Shown here piece after piece: positions 14,708-21,966 of a stretch of DNA of 22,818 nt. Location: NCBI GenBank assembly GCA_964573145.1, contig CAZNIM010000009.1, forward strand, positions 1-22,818, read 5' to 3'. The notes beneath the pieces were generated by a model. It was not told where the DNA came from. It searched no databases and saw only the letters and a program-made list of their open reading frames with translations. Source of the stretch: PWPS01 sp964573145. Its GTDB lineage: Bacteria > Patescibacteriota > Minisyncoccia > Minisyncoccales > PWPS01. The stretch's first letter is position 1, and every line of letters begins with the position of its first letter. The position numbers and the translations under genes were made by a program.

Positions 14708-14947
14708 CTAACTTATTTCCAACAACTTGGAAATCTTCTTTTTATCAAAACCGACAATTACTTCGTCATCTATTTCGGTGACCGGAACTCCCATTTGACC
14801 GGTCTTTTCTTTCATCTCTTTCAATGCCTCCTCATCTTCGGAAACATCGATTTCTTGATAATCTATATCGTTCTTTTCCAAAAAATTCTTAATGGCCACG
14901 CAATAAGTGCAAGTCGGCGTGCTGTATACTTTTACTTCTTTGTTCAT
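14708..14947 (-). CDS. Glutaredoxin-like / NrdH-type redoxin
   Basis: Thioredoxin-fold dithiol protein of 79 aa. The redox motif is C13-T-Y-C16 (TPTCTYC) and the cis-proline is P55 in GQMGVPVTEID. Size and motif fit monomeric glutaredoxins or NrdH redoxins, which supply electrons to ribonucleotide reductase or peroxidases. Glutathione-binding residues are not clearly present, so reduction by the reductase encoded at 17511-18410 is more plausible than by glutathione. The gene sits alone between gap and the mutase with short AT-rich spacers. A candidate promoter is at 14986-15014. Confidence 0.9.
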   Translation of the reverse strand: MNKEVKVYSTPTCTYCVAIKNFLEKNDIDYQEIDVSEDEEALKEMKEKTGQMGVPVTEIDDEVIVGFDKKKISKLLEIS

Positions 14948-14985
14948 TTTTTTAATTTTTAACTTTTAATTTAATTCCTTTTCTT

Positions 14986-15014
14986 ATTTTAGTTGATGGC
15001 CCATTTTTCCGCAA
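14986..15014 (-). promoter_or_regulatory. Possible promoter of the glutaredoxin gene
   Basis: On the minus strand TAAAAT (14986-14991) lies 17 nt from TTGCGG (15009-15014), which matches the -35 consensus at only three positions. It overlaps the end of the mutase gene region boundary. Confidence 0.4.
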
Positions 15015-15016
15015 GG

Positions 15017-16204
15017 TTAATTTTTAAAGATTAACTCCAGAAGTTTTCTTTGATCTATTTTACCCAACGAACCCTTGAGACACTCTTTTTCACTGAAATA
15101 ACGGGTTTTGTCTTGCCCTTGCCCTTTTACGAGTAGCGGAATATCTTCTTGACAGTGACTGGCCATAAGTGAACAAGTGGAATGATCCGATGTAACCACT
15201 ATCGTCTCGGTAAACTCATTGAAGATTTCCAAATTGCGATCGATTCTCTCAATAAACTCTTTCTTGGTCCAGAAATCACCGTCCTCGGCCAAGCTGTCGG
15301 TCGCTTTAACGTGAACAAAGACAAAGTCATAATCGCTTAAAATCGCTTCTCTCGCTCTTTTGAACTTTCCTTTTAAGTTGGTAGTCGGCAATCCGTTGGC
15401 TCCTTCCACTTCCAAAACATCCATTCCCAGAAGTCTTCCGACCTGTTTATATAAAACCTTACCGGCGATACAAGCCGCTTTTTTGTCGTATTTTTTCTTG
15501 AACGGAGGAAATTCGATAAGCTTTGAGGATCCTCTGGTCAATATGTAGTTAGCGGGCAAGCTCCTCTTTTCGTTGAAGGAATGTTTTGACAATATTTGAT
15601 GAGTTTCTTCCAAAAACTTATTGAGAACTTCGGCCGTTTTTTTTGCCTCCTCACTATCATCTAACGGTTTAACCGGTTTGATCCCTTCTTCCCCTTCTCC
15701 GTAATGAGGATCTCCGTCAGAAATATCGGCGCTGAGCCCTTTTCCTCTCATCGCTATTCCGACTCGATGTTCCTTTGCCGACTTGATTTCAAAACTTACC
15801 CCGTCAATCTCGATTCCGTCAATCTCTTCAATCAATGGCGCGGGATCCTTTACTCTTCCGGCTCTTCTGTCGAGTACTTTTCCGTCTTCAACCGTTCCGA
15901 AATTACCACGCAAAAAGACTGCATCCTCTCCTTCTTTTTTTTCAATTGATATCCCCGCTCCGGAAGCGGTAACCAGCCCTCTTGATAATTTATATTCATA
16001 AGGGTCGTAGCCGAAAAGCGAAAAATGACCCTCTTCGGAAGTCGGAAGCGCTCCTTTAAAAACCGGGAAAAGAAGTCCCAGCTTTCCCTCTTCGGCCCAC
16101 TTGTCCAAATTGGGTGTCTCGGCAGCTTCCAAAGGGGTCTTATTTTTAAAAGCCGGGATCTCTTCATCTCCCAACCCGTCCAAAACTATAAAAATTGTTT
16201 TCAT
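15017..16204 (-). CDS. apgM: 2,3-bisphosphoglycerate-independent phosphoglycerate mutase, archaeal type
   Basis: Interconverts 3- and 2-phosphoglycerate in the alkaline phosphatase superfamily. The start at 16204 gives 395 aa beginning MKTIFIVLDGLGD, whose Asp is a metal ligand; a frame from 16258 adds 18 residues that run into the promoter and is rejected. PTSEEGHFSLFGYDPYEY carries the probable serine nucleophile. The C-terminal ligands SDHST and a following His (SHCQEDIPLL) are present. LPANYILTRG is typical of the archaeal form. Where homologues have TDEAGHDG, this protein has TDSLAEDG, so a metal-ligand His is replaced by Glu. The downstream enzyme enolase is encoded just upstream. An extended -10 promoter is at 16236-16244. 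Confidence 0.9.
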   Translation of the reverse strand: MKTIFIVLDGLGDEEIPAFKNKTPLEAAETPNLDKWAEEGKLGLLFPVFKGALPTSEEGHFSLFGYDPYEYKLSRGLVTASGAGISIEKKEGEDAVFLRGNFGTVEDGKVLDRRAGRVKDPAPLIEEIDGIEIDGVSFEIKSAKEHRVGIAMRGKGLSADISDGDPHYGEGEEGIKPVKPLDDSEEAKKTAEVLNKFLEETHQILSKHSFNEKRSLPANYILTRGSSKLIEFPPFKKKYDKKAACIAGKVLYKQVGRLLGMDVLEVEGANGLPTTNLKGKFKRAREAILSDYDFVFVHVKATDSLAEDGDFWTKKEFIERIDRNLEIFNEFTETIVVTSDHSTCSLMASHCQEDIPLLVKGQGQDKTRYFSEKECLKGSLGKIDQRKLLELIFKN

Positions 16205-16235
16205 CTTTCTTTTCTTTAGGTTAATTTCTGCTTTA

Positions 16236-16244
16236 ATTTTAACA
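16236..16244 (-). promoter_or_regulatory. Extended -10 promoter of apgM
   Basis: TGTTAAAAT on the minus strand fits the TGnTAtaaT extended -10. A convincing -35 is absent. It lies 32 nt upstream of the chosen ATG and after the eno terminator, so the mutase is transcribed separately. Confidence 0.55.
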
Positions 16245-16263
16245 TAAAAAATATCCAATTTAA

Positions 16264-16275
16264 ACCCGTTCGGGT
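16264..16275. repeat. Short GC hairpin ACCCG-TT-CGGGT
   Basis: Perfect 5-bp inverted repeat with a 2-nt loop, a few bases beyond the eno terminator. It may reinforce termination. Confidence 0.5.
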
Positions 16276-16278
16276 ATT

Positions 16279-16303
16279 AAAAAAGCCCTCCGCAGAGGGC
16301 TCT
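16279..16303 (-). terminator. Rho-independent terminator after eno
   Basis: On the minus strand AGCCCTC (16295-16301) and GAGGGCT (16284-16290) form a perfect 7-bp stem with a 4-nt loop, followed by a run of six T (complement of 16279-16284). It starts a few bases after the eno stop and ends the ftsZ-to-eno unit. Confidence 0.9.
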
Positions 16304-16305
16304 TT

Positions 16306-17505
16306 TTAAGACAGTTCTTTTTCAATTTCCAAAAGACGGTTGTACTTGACGACTCGCTCTCCCCTGGCCGGAGCTCCCGATTTTATAAATTGAGCTCCGA
16401 TCCCCACCGCAAAGTCGGCAATAAAGCTGTCGGTGGTTTCTCCCGATCGGTGAGAAACTATTATCTTCCAATCATTTTTTTTGGCCAGCTCGGCGGCTTC
16501 GATCGATTCGCTAATCGTTCCGATCTGGTTTACCTTTAAAATCATTGCGTTGCATGAATCTTCTTTTATCGCCTCTTTCATTCTGCGAGGATTGGTAACC
16601 AGAAGATCATCACCGACAATAAGCGTCTCCGGCAATTCCTTTTTCAGTTCGGCCCAGCCGACAAAATCTTTCTCTTCCAGAGGATCTTCAATTGCAATTA
16701 TCCGATAATCGGCGACCAGCTTTTTGTAATAATCGATTAACTGATCTTTTTTCATCTCTCCCATTTTGGTTTTGTATTTACCATCCGTAAAAAATTCAGT
16801 AGCGGCGACATCCAAAACGATATCGACCTCTTCAATATCGGCTATTATACTTAAAACCTCAGCCGGTGTCTCCAGTTCGGGAACGTATCCGCCCTCGTCT
16901 CCGATATTAACCCAAGAAGGGTTCTTCTTTTTTAAAGCTTTTCCCAAGTGATGATAAATTTCAGCGGCTCGAAAATAATTATCGGCAAAACTTTTTTCAT
17001 TCGGAGAAATCATAAATTCTTGAAAATCAACTCCTCCTCCGGTATGAGAACCACCGTTTACAACGTTAAAAAGCGGTCGCGGTAAACCGCTTTCAAATCC
17101 GGATAAACCGCTTATTCGTTCATATAAAGGAAACTCACTTAAAAAAGCGGAAGCTTTGCAAGCGGCGATGGAGACTCCCAGTATAGAGTTGGCGCCCAGA
17201 TTCGATTTATTCTCGGTTCCGTCGAGGTCAAGCATTATCTCGTCTATCTTCTTTTGCTTTTTTACCGAAACTCCTTCAAGAGCCGGAGAGATAACATCTT
17301 CTATCTTTTTTATCGCTTTTCGGACTCCCTTTCCTCCCATCCTCTCTTCTTTATCTCTTAGCTCTACCGCTTCGAACTTGCCGGTGGAAGCTCCCGACGG
17401 AACTCCGGCGACAAATTCCAATCCTCCGGCTTGAAGATGAACTCTCAAAGTCGGATTTCCTCGTGAATCAAGTATCTCCAAAGCTCCTATTTTTTCTATT
17501 TTCAT
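16306..17505 (-). CDS. eno: Enolase
   Basis: Interconverts 2-phosphoglycerate and PEP. At 399 aa it is about 30 residues shorter than E. coli enolase, yet the catalytic set is intact: loop SGASTG (37-42), H154, E204 in IGDEGGYVP, magnesium ligands D232, E273 and D299, catalytic K324 in LKVNQIGT, and SHRSGETTDSFIADFAVG near the C-terminus. The common HADN after GG is HTGG here. It starts 5 nt after the thioredoxin reductase stop and is the last gene of its operon, with a strong terminator. No Shine-Dalgarno site is seen. Confidence 0.97.
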   Translation of the reverse strand: MKIEKIGALEILDSRGNPTLRVHLQAGGLEFVAGVPSGASTGKFEAVELRDKEERMGGKGVRKAIKKIEDVISPALEGVSVKKQKKIDEIMLDLDGTENKSNLGANSILGVSIAACKASAFLSEFPLYERISGLSGFESGLPRPLFNVVNGGSHTGGGVDFQEFMISPNEKSFADNYFRAAEIYHHLGKALKKKNPSWVNIGDEGGYVPELETPAEVLSIIADIEEVDIVLDVAATEFFTDGKYKTKMGEMKKDQLIDYYKKLVADYRIIAIEDPLEEKDFVGWAELKKELPETLIVGDDLLVTNPRRMKEAIKEDSCNAMILKVNQIGTISESIEAAELAKKNDWKIIVSHRSGETTDSFIADFAVGIGAQFIKSGAPARGERVVKYNRLLEIEKELS

Positions 17506-17510
17506 CTTAA

Positions 17511-18410
17511 TTATCTTTGATTTTTAATGTAATCATAAGCGGAAAGCAGCGCCTTACAACCTTCTCCGGCGGCAACTACGATCTGCTTACCCTTTACGTC
17601 GGTAACATCACCGGCGGCAAAAAGACCTTCCGTTTTAGTTCGGCAATTTCGATCTATCTTTATCTCTTTACTTTCATTATAATCCACCAAATCACCTAAA
17701 AATTCAGTCGCCGGAATCGATCCGATCTGAACGAAGACTCCTTCCACATCCAAATCGATTTCTTCTTCTTTTTTTAGAAAAGAAACTCCGGTTACGAATT
17801 GATCGCCCTTTATTCGCTTAACCTCGGCCTCGGTATGAACTTCAATATTTTCTCTATTTTTTACCTTTTCCTTTAAAAATTCATCACCGGTTAAATCGGG
17901 GGTAAACTCCAAAAGATAAACCTTTTCGGCATATTCGGATAATTCCAAAGAGCCCTCGAGCCCGGTATTTCCTCCCCCGATAACGGCTACTTTCTTTCCC
18001 TTGAAGAGAGCTCCGTCACAAGTTACGCAATAAGAAACCCCCTTACCGACGAACTCCTTTTCTCCCGGCACCTTAATCGGTCTCGGATTTCTACCGGTTG
18101 CTATTATTACCGCTTTCGCTTTATAAGTTCCGGATTCCGCTTCGACTTCGAAGACCTCACCTTTTTTAATTCCTCCGACCTTCTCTTCTTTTATTTCTAC
18201 CGAATAGCTTTCAACGTGATCAACAAAGTCGGCAATCAGCTCCGGTCCGGTAGTCTCTTTTTGACCCGGCCAATTTTCAATCTTCCCGGCATTACCGGTT
18301 TGACCTATAAAGTTGTCGGAAAAAAGCAATACTTTTAAGTTTTTTCTGGCTCCGTATATACCGGAGGTTATTCCGGCCGGACCACCGCCTATTATAATAA
18401 TATCGTACAT
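17511..18410 (-). CDS. Thioredoxin reductase-like flavoprotein (AhpF-like, probably NADH-using)
   Basis: FAD-dependent disulfide reductase of 299 aa. The FAD motif GGGPAG (8-13), the redox pair C128/C131 (YCVTCDG), the second dinucleotide motif GGGNTG (145-150) and FAAGDVTD are present. After the second motif E. coli TrxB has HRR, which binds the NADPH 2'-phosphate. This protein has LLEFTPDL (166-173) instead, as in the AhpF reductase module, with E168 expected to favour NADH. GVFVQIGSIPAT also resembles AhpF. The N-terminal thioredoxin-like domains of AhpF are absent, so a separate small redoxin must be the partner; the 79-aa redoxin at 14708-14947 is a candidate. Automatic annotation would probably call it trxB. 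Confidence 0.92.
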   Translation of the reverse strand: MYDIIIIGGGPAGITSGIYGARKNLKVLLFSDNFIGQTGNAGKIENWPGQKETTGPELIADFVDHVESYSVEIKEEKVGGIKKGEVFEVEAESGTYKAKAVIIATGRNPRPIKVPGEKEFVGKGVSYCVTCDGALFKGKKVAVIGGGNTGLEGSLELSEYAEKVYLLEFTPDLTGDEFLKEKVKNRENIEVHTEAEVKRIKGDQFVTGVSFLKKEEEIDLDVEGVFVQIGSIPATEFLGDLVDYNESKEIKIDRNCRTKTEGLFAAGDVTDVKGKQIVVAAGEGCKALLSAYDYIKNQR

Positions 18411-18420
18411 TAATTTTGAG

Positions 18421-19287
18421 TTATCTTTTTATCAGTTGTGGAATCTTCTCAATTAAATCAACCGCGATGAGAGCTTCTCCCTTCTCTTTCACGGCCAGCT
18501 TTCCGGCCGCCGTATTCATATAAATTCCACAAGAAACGGCATCGAGTCGATCTTCTCCTTTGGCCAGCATCGCTCCGACCAAGCCGGCTAAAGTATCACC
18601 ACAACCACCGGCGGTAAGTTCGGGAACGGCAACCGGATTTATTCTCGTTTCACTACCGTCCGAGATTATATCGGTCGCTCCCTTGAGAGCGATTGTCGCT
18701 CCCAATTGTGCCGCTTGTTGAGTGACTGTGTCCACTTTCTCTTCCAAAGATAATCCGTCTATTTTTTGACCGGTGAGAATATAAAACTCGTAAAGATGGG
18801 GAGTAAAAACGACATTTTCACTTAAAAGATCTTTTCCTTGGTCTTCAAAGGCGTATATTCCGTCGGCATCAATCGTTATCGGAACGTCAACCTCTTCGAC
18901 GTATCTCCTGACCAACTCTTTCGTCTCCTCCTTTCTGCCGATCCCTCCCCCGATAACCACTGATAACTTTCCGCGAGAAACTATCTTCGCCGAGGCGGTA
19001 ATCTCTAAAAGTCTACTCAAGTGATCGGTACTCAAATTGGGACCCTCAACCGGATAAGTGATAAAGTCGGGGCCGAAACCGGCAACTATGTCGGCCGATC
19101 TTTTCGGGGCTATTATCTGAACGATATCGGCCCCTCCCCGCATTGCCGCCAACCCGGCCAAAGCCGGTGATCCGCTGTATATTTCGGATCCACCGATAAT
19201 TAAAACCGAGCCATGATCATATTTTTTAGCTTGTTTTTCTCTTCCGGGGAAGAGTTTTTGTAAAATATTTTCGTCAATTTTATTCAT
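18421..19287 (-). CDS. nnrD: ADP/ATP-dependent NAD(P)H-hydrate dehydratase
   Basis: Repairs damaged hydrated NAD(P)H. The 288-aa product is the ribokinase-like C-terminal half of the YjeF family. GSVLIIGGSEIYSGSPALAG (26-45), ITIDADGIYAFE, FTPHLYEFYILTG and the catalytic-site GGCGDTLAG near residue 228 are recognisable; most bacteria have GTGD where this has GCGD. The epimerase half (NnrE) is absent and must be encoded elsewhere or missing. Its ATG overlaps the TGA of the upstream GalU-like gene (ATGA), and an AAGGA lies 7 nt before the start. It belongs with NADH-linked enzymes (GAPDH, reductase). Confidence 0.92.
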   Translation of the reverse strand: MNKIDENILQKLFPGREKQAKKYDHGSVLIIGGSEIYSGSPALAGLAAMRGGADIVQIIAPKRSADIVAGFGPDFITYPVEGPNLSTDHLSRLLEITASAKIVSRGKLSVVIGGGIGRKEETKELVRRYVEEVDVPITIDADGIYAFEDQGKDLLSENVVFTPHLYEFYILTGQKIDGLSLEEKVDTVTQQAAQLGATIALKGATDIISDGSETRINPVAVPELTAGGCGDTLAGLVGAMLAKGEDRLDAVSCGIYMNTAAGKLAVKEKGEALIAVDLIEKIPQLIKR

Positions 19288-20069
19288 AAATTTCCTTCTT
19301 TTAAGATATCTTCCAACTCCGTTAAGGATTTTAATTTCAACCCGTATAATATATTGGCTTTTAATAAAGATTGATAATCTTCAACCTCTAAAAAGTCTCC
19401 TTTTATTTCTGTTCCGTAAACGGTGTGTCCTCGATAAATCATCTCTTTTAAAGCCTCTTCGACCTTCTTTTTCTTTTTAAAAAACTTCTTCGATTCGGAG
19501 GTAAATATCGCCCTACCCAACTCTGAAAAATCAAGGTCTTCATCGAGTCTTTTAATCTTGAAGAGGCTTCTGGCTATCTTCTCGGTTTCAATCGCTTCGT
19601 TTTCTTCATTCAGGATGGCGATAACCGGCCGCTCCGAAGTTTTGAAAACATCCATAAGCTGAGCTAAACCCTTCTTATCACCAAGGAAGAGATGCTCCGA
19701 AGAGAGATAACTAAAACTTTCCGATCCGGAGATCGCATCCTGTAAATCGTCGGTGAACGAAAATTTTAATTCTGAAAATTGTTCGGCTGCTTTTTCAACT
19801 CTTTTGAAGCGAGGGTTTCCTTTCTTTTTCAACTCTTCAGCCTCCTCTTCAAGAGCGGTGAAAAAAGAAGCGAGGCTTGAGTCTTCGCCTCCTTCAAAAA
19901 GAAAAACGACCGACTCGGCGCCGATCTCAACCGCTTCTTCCACCAAGTGATACACGATCGGCATATCCCCGACGGGTAAAAGCTCCCTACTTACCTCTTT
20001 GGAAAGCGGTAAAAAGTTGCTTTCCAGCGAAGCTAAATCAATTATCGCCTTTTTGGCCCTTTTCATCAT
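19284..20069 (-). CDS. Degenerate GalU-like nucleotidyltransferase, probable pseudoenzyme
   Basis: No standard name applies. The 261-aa product resembles UTP-glucose-1-phosphate uridylyltransferase along its length. AIIDLASLESNFLPLSKEV (8-26) aligns with the GalU segment VAGLGTRFLPATK, SRELLPVGDMPIVYHLVEEA with KEMLPVVDKPLIQYVVEEA, and GDFLEVEDYQSLLKANILYGL near the end with the GalU GK.YDCG.KLGY.KA stretch. The defining residues are gone: the GxGTR loop is SLESN (14-18), the GLGHA region is DLQDA, and the LLPDD metal site is YLSSEHLF. A middle portion including the EKP lysine motif is missing. The reading frame is intact, so it is probably an expressed non-catalytic protein. It overlaps ftsZ by 32 nt and nnrD by 4 nt. 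It may be regulatory or a scaffold; function unknown. Confidence 0.75.
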   Translation of the reverse strand: MMKRAKKAIIDLASLESNFLPLSKEVSRELLPVGDMPIVYHLVEEAVEIGAESVVFLFEGGEDSSLASFFTALEEEAEELKKKGNPRFKRVEKAAEQFSELKFSFTDDLQDAISGSESFSYLSSEHLFLGDKKGLAQLMDVFKTSERPVIAILNEENEAIETEKIARSLFKIKRLDEDLDFSELGRAIFTSESKKFFKKKKKVEEALKEMIYRGHTVYGTEIKGDFLEVEDYQSLLKANILYGLKLKSLTELEDILKEGNL

Positions 20070-21432
20070 CTTTATGAAGTGCTTTTCTTAAAAACGTAGG
20101 TGTTTCCCATTTTTCTTCTTCTTCCAAAATCTTTTTTTCATCTTCTCCGACCGGAGTTTTTGAGTCTTCTTTTTCACTGTATTCAATCGGTGCTTGAATC
20201 TTTATTTCGGTCTCTTTCTCTTCCTCCTCTTCTTTCTTTTCTTCTTTTGCAACCGGATCTTCCTTTTTCTCTTCCTCTTCTTTCTCTTTTTCTTTTTTTA
20301 CCGGATCTTCCTTTTTCTCATTAACTTCAAGGTCAACCTTCTTTATCTCTTCTTCAATCGGCTCTTCTTCCTCATCGGTTATTTCATCCGAAAAATAATC
20401 GGCTCCGCAACCGGTAGCCAAAAGAGATATCTTCATTCTTCCTTTAAAATTCTTCTCTTGAGAGACTCCGAAAATAACTTTGGCCCCGTTTTCGGTAAAT
20501 TCGGAAATCTCTTTCGATATCGCCGATATTTCGGCGAGCCCCAACTCTTCTCCTCCGGTAATATTGAAAAGTATTCCTCTCGCTCGATCTATTCCGTGCG
20601 GATAAAGCGGGTTGGAGGTCGCTTTTTTAACTATCTCTTTGGCGTCTTCTTCTTCTTTGGTTATCAGGGTGGTACTCAAATAAGCTAATTTTCTTCTTCC
20701 TCTTCGCTCTTCCAAAATCGTTCTGATGTCAGCGAAATCGATATTAATCAAACCGGCCTCATAAATAGTTTCAATCAATCCTTCCAGATTGAAAGCTAAA
20801 TTTTTATTCATTTCGGACAATGCTTTCTTGAGCGGAGTGGTTCGATCCACTATCTTAAAGATATTTTCATTGGGCAGGATGCTGATTGCATTGAGGTGAG
20901 GACTGGCTTCTTTGAGTGCCTTTTTGGTTATCGTCATCTTTCGCTGCCCTTCGAACTCAAAAGGAAGAGTGAATATTCCGTAAGTCAAAGCTCCCGCTTT
21001 TTTCGACTTTTCGGCAAAAACCGGTAAAGCTCCCGATCCGGTACCTCCTCCCAAGCAAGAAACCAAGATGTTGACATCTTGGCCGTCAACCGCTTTTTCA
21101 ATCTCTTCTTCGGCTTCCAGAGCGGCTCTCTTTCCGACTTCGGGATCCATTCCGGTTCCCAAGCCACCGGTCAATTCCTTTCCGAATTGTAATTTTTTTA
21201 TCTTTCTTTTTTTGAGTGCGTCGAGTGCGGTAGCGTCCGTATTGGCGGCCGCAAACTTAACCTTGCTCAAACCGGTTGAGATTTCGGAAACTATCGATCC
21301 GCCGCCACCACCGATCCCGATTACCTTTATCTTTATCTCTCTCAAAGGCCCTTCTTTCATCTTTTCTTCTTTTTCCTCCTTTTCCTCCTTTCCTTTCTCT
21401 TCTTTTTTGGATTTCTTTTTTTTCTTAGCCAT
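20038..21432 (-). CDS. ftsZ: Cell division protein FtsZ with charged N- and C-terminal extensions
   Basis: Tubulin-like GTPase that forms the division ring. GTP-binding VIGIGGGGGS (37-46) and the tubulin signature GGGTGSG (128-134) are present, as are the synergy loop NIDFADIRTIL and FNITGG. Residues 1-24 are a K/E-rich extension, and residues about 345-445 form a very charged linker with two KKEDPV repeats. The C-terminal ETPTFLRKAL matches the conserved peptide that binds FtsA or SepF. Several details differ from typical FtsZ: S46 replaces the usual NN, and the region after the T7 loop is LEERRGRRKLAYLS rather than the usual SEMG.A.MG. A second possible start is M25 (21360), with AGGAGG 14 nt upstream. 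It heads the operon to eno. Confidence 0.95.
   Translation of the reverse strand: MAKKKKKSKKEEKGKEEKEEKEEKMKEGPLREIKIKVIGIGGGGGSIVSEISTGLSKVKFAAANTDATALDALKKRKIKKLQFGKELTGGLGTGMDPEVGKRAALEAEEEIEKAVDGQDVNILVSCLGGGTGSGALPVFAEKSKKAGALTYGIFTLPFEFEGQRKMTITKKALKEASPHLNAISILPNENIFKIVDRTTPLKKALSEMNKNLAFNLEGLIETIYEAGLINIDFADIRTILEERRGRRKLAYLSTTLITKEEEDAKEIVKKATSNPLYPHGIDRARGILFNITGGEELGLAEISAISKEISEFTENGAKVIFGVSQEKNFKGRMKISLLATGCGADYFSDEITDEEEEPIEEEIKKVDLEVNEKKEDPVKKEKEKEEEEKKEDPVAKEEKKEEEEEKETEIKIQAPIEYSEKEDSKTPVGEDEKKILEEEEKWETPTFLRKALHKDDEKGQKGDN
20252..20319. repeat. Tandem 48-nt period repeat in the FtsZ linker
   Basis: ACCGGATCTTCCTTTTTCTC occurs at 20252-20271 and again at 20300-20319, a 48-nt spacing, which on the coding strand gives two 16-residue units containing EKKEDPV. 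It suggests internal duplication of the linker. Confidence 0.8.
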
Positions 21433-21465
21433 TTATTTTAGTAGCAAAGCTTTGTAACTGCGACA

Positions 21466-21474
21466 ATTATAACA
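21466..21474 (-). promoter_or_regulatory. Extended -10 promoter of ftsZ
   Basis: TGTTATAAT on the minus strand is a perfect extended -10, 34 nt upstream of the ftsZ ATG. No good -35 is visible at normal spacing, which an extended -10 can tolerate. Confidence 0.7.
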
Positions 21475-21504
21475 CTAAAGTCGATTTAATAAAACAGACA
21501 AATC

Positions 21505-21534
21505 AAAAAAGCGACCTTGAAAAGCCGCTCTTTT
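21505..21534 (-). terminator. Rho-independent terminator after the prepilin genes
   Basis: On the minus strand an 11-bp stem with two G-U pairs (arms 21524-21534 and 21505-21515, 8-nt loop) ends in a run of T. It lies directly after the stop of the first prepilin gene and before the ftsZ promoter, separating the two units. Confidence 0.8.
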
Positions 21535-21539
21535 AATCT

Positions 21540-21947
21540 TTATTGAACGATGACCTCATCGAACTCTTCCGACTCACTGGTCAACTCTAAAATTCCGTCA
21601 ACCGCTCGAACCTGATAATTATCATCAGCCGGATCTTCGGGAAAGCTGCTAATGTAATCGGGAACCATCAAATCTTCCAAACTCTGTCCGGAATCCTCAC
21701 AATCAGTCAAATCACCCAAGTTTTGAAATTCGTCAGTAATGCAATTCGGAAATCTCCCTTGATGCTCAACCGACCAGCTGTAAATTGAGCTGGCCAAAGA
21801 GCTGAGTTGAGATCTGCGAGCCGAATTACGAGCTTGTTCAAATTGTTGACCGGGATTGATCGCTACGATTACCGCCGCCGCCAAAATGGCGATGATACCG
21901 ATTACGATCAGAAGCTCGATAAGAGTAAATCCTCTTTCGGTTCTCAT
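21540..21947 (-). CDS. Type IV prepilin-like protein 1
   Basis: Exported pilin or pseudopilin of 135 aa. The class III leader MRTERG is cut after G6 by a prepilin peptidase, leaving F7 as the new N-terminus with the conserved Glu five residues in (FTLIE). The hydrophobic helix ends AAAVIVAINPG. After it comes QQFEQARNSARRSQ, a basic segment found in many such proteins. The C-terminal domain is short, with two cysteines (PNCITD, TDCED) that could form a disulfide. It ends VIVQ. Its N-terminal coding region shares a 47-nt exact match with the next gene. It could be a minor pilin or a T2SS-like pseudopilin. No Shine-Dalgarno site precedes the ATG. Confidence 0.9.
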   Translation of the reverse strand: MRTERGFTLIELLIVIGIIAILAAAVIVAINPGQQFEQARNSARRSQLSSLASSIYSWSVEHQGRFPNCITDEFQNLGDLTDCEDSGQSLEDLMVPDYISSFPEDPADDNYQVRAVDGILELTSESEEFDEVIVQ

Positions 21948-21966
21948 AACTAATTTTAATTTTACG

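Noticed and set aside
16205..16258. Upstream start for the mutase gene
   Set aside because: The added residues do not match the family and overlap the extended -10 promoter; the family N-terminus begins at the Met encoded at 16202-16204.
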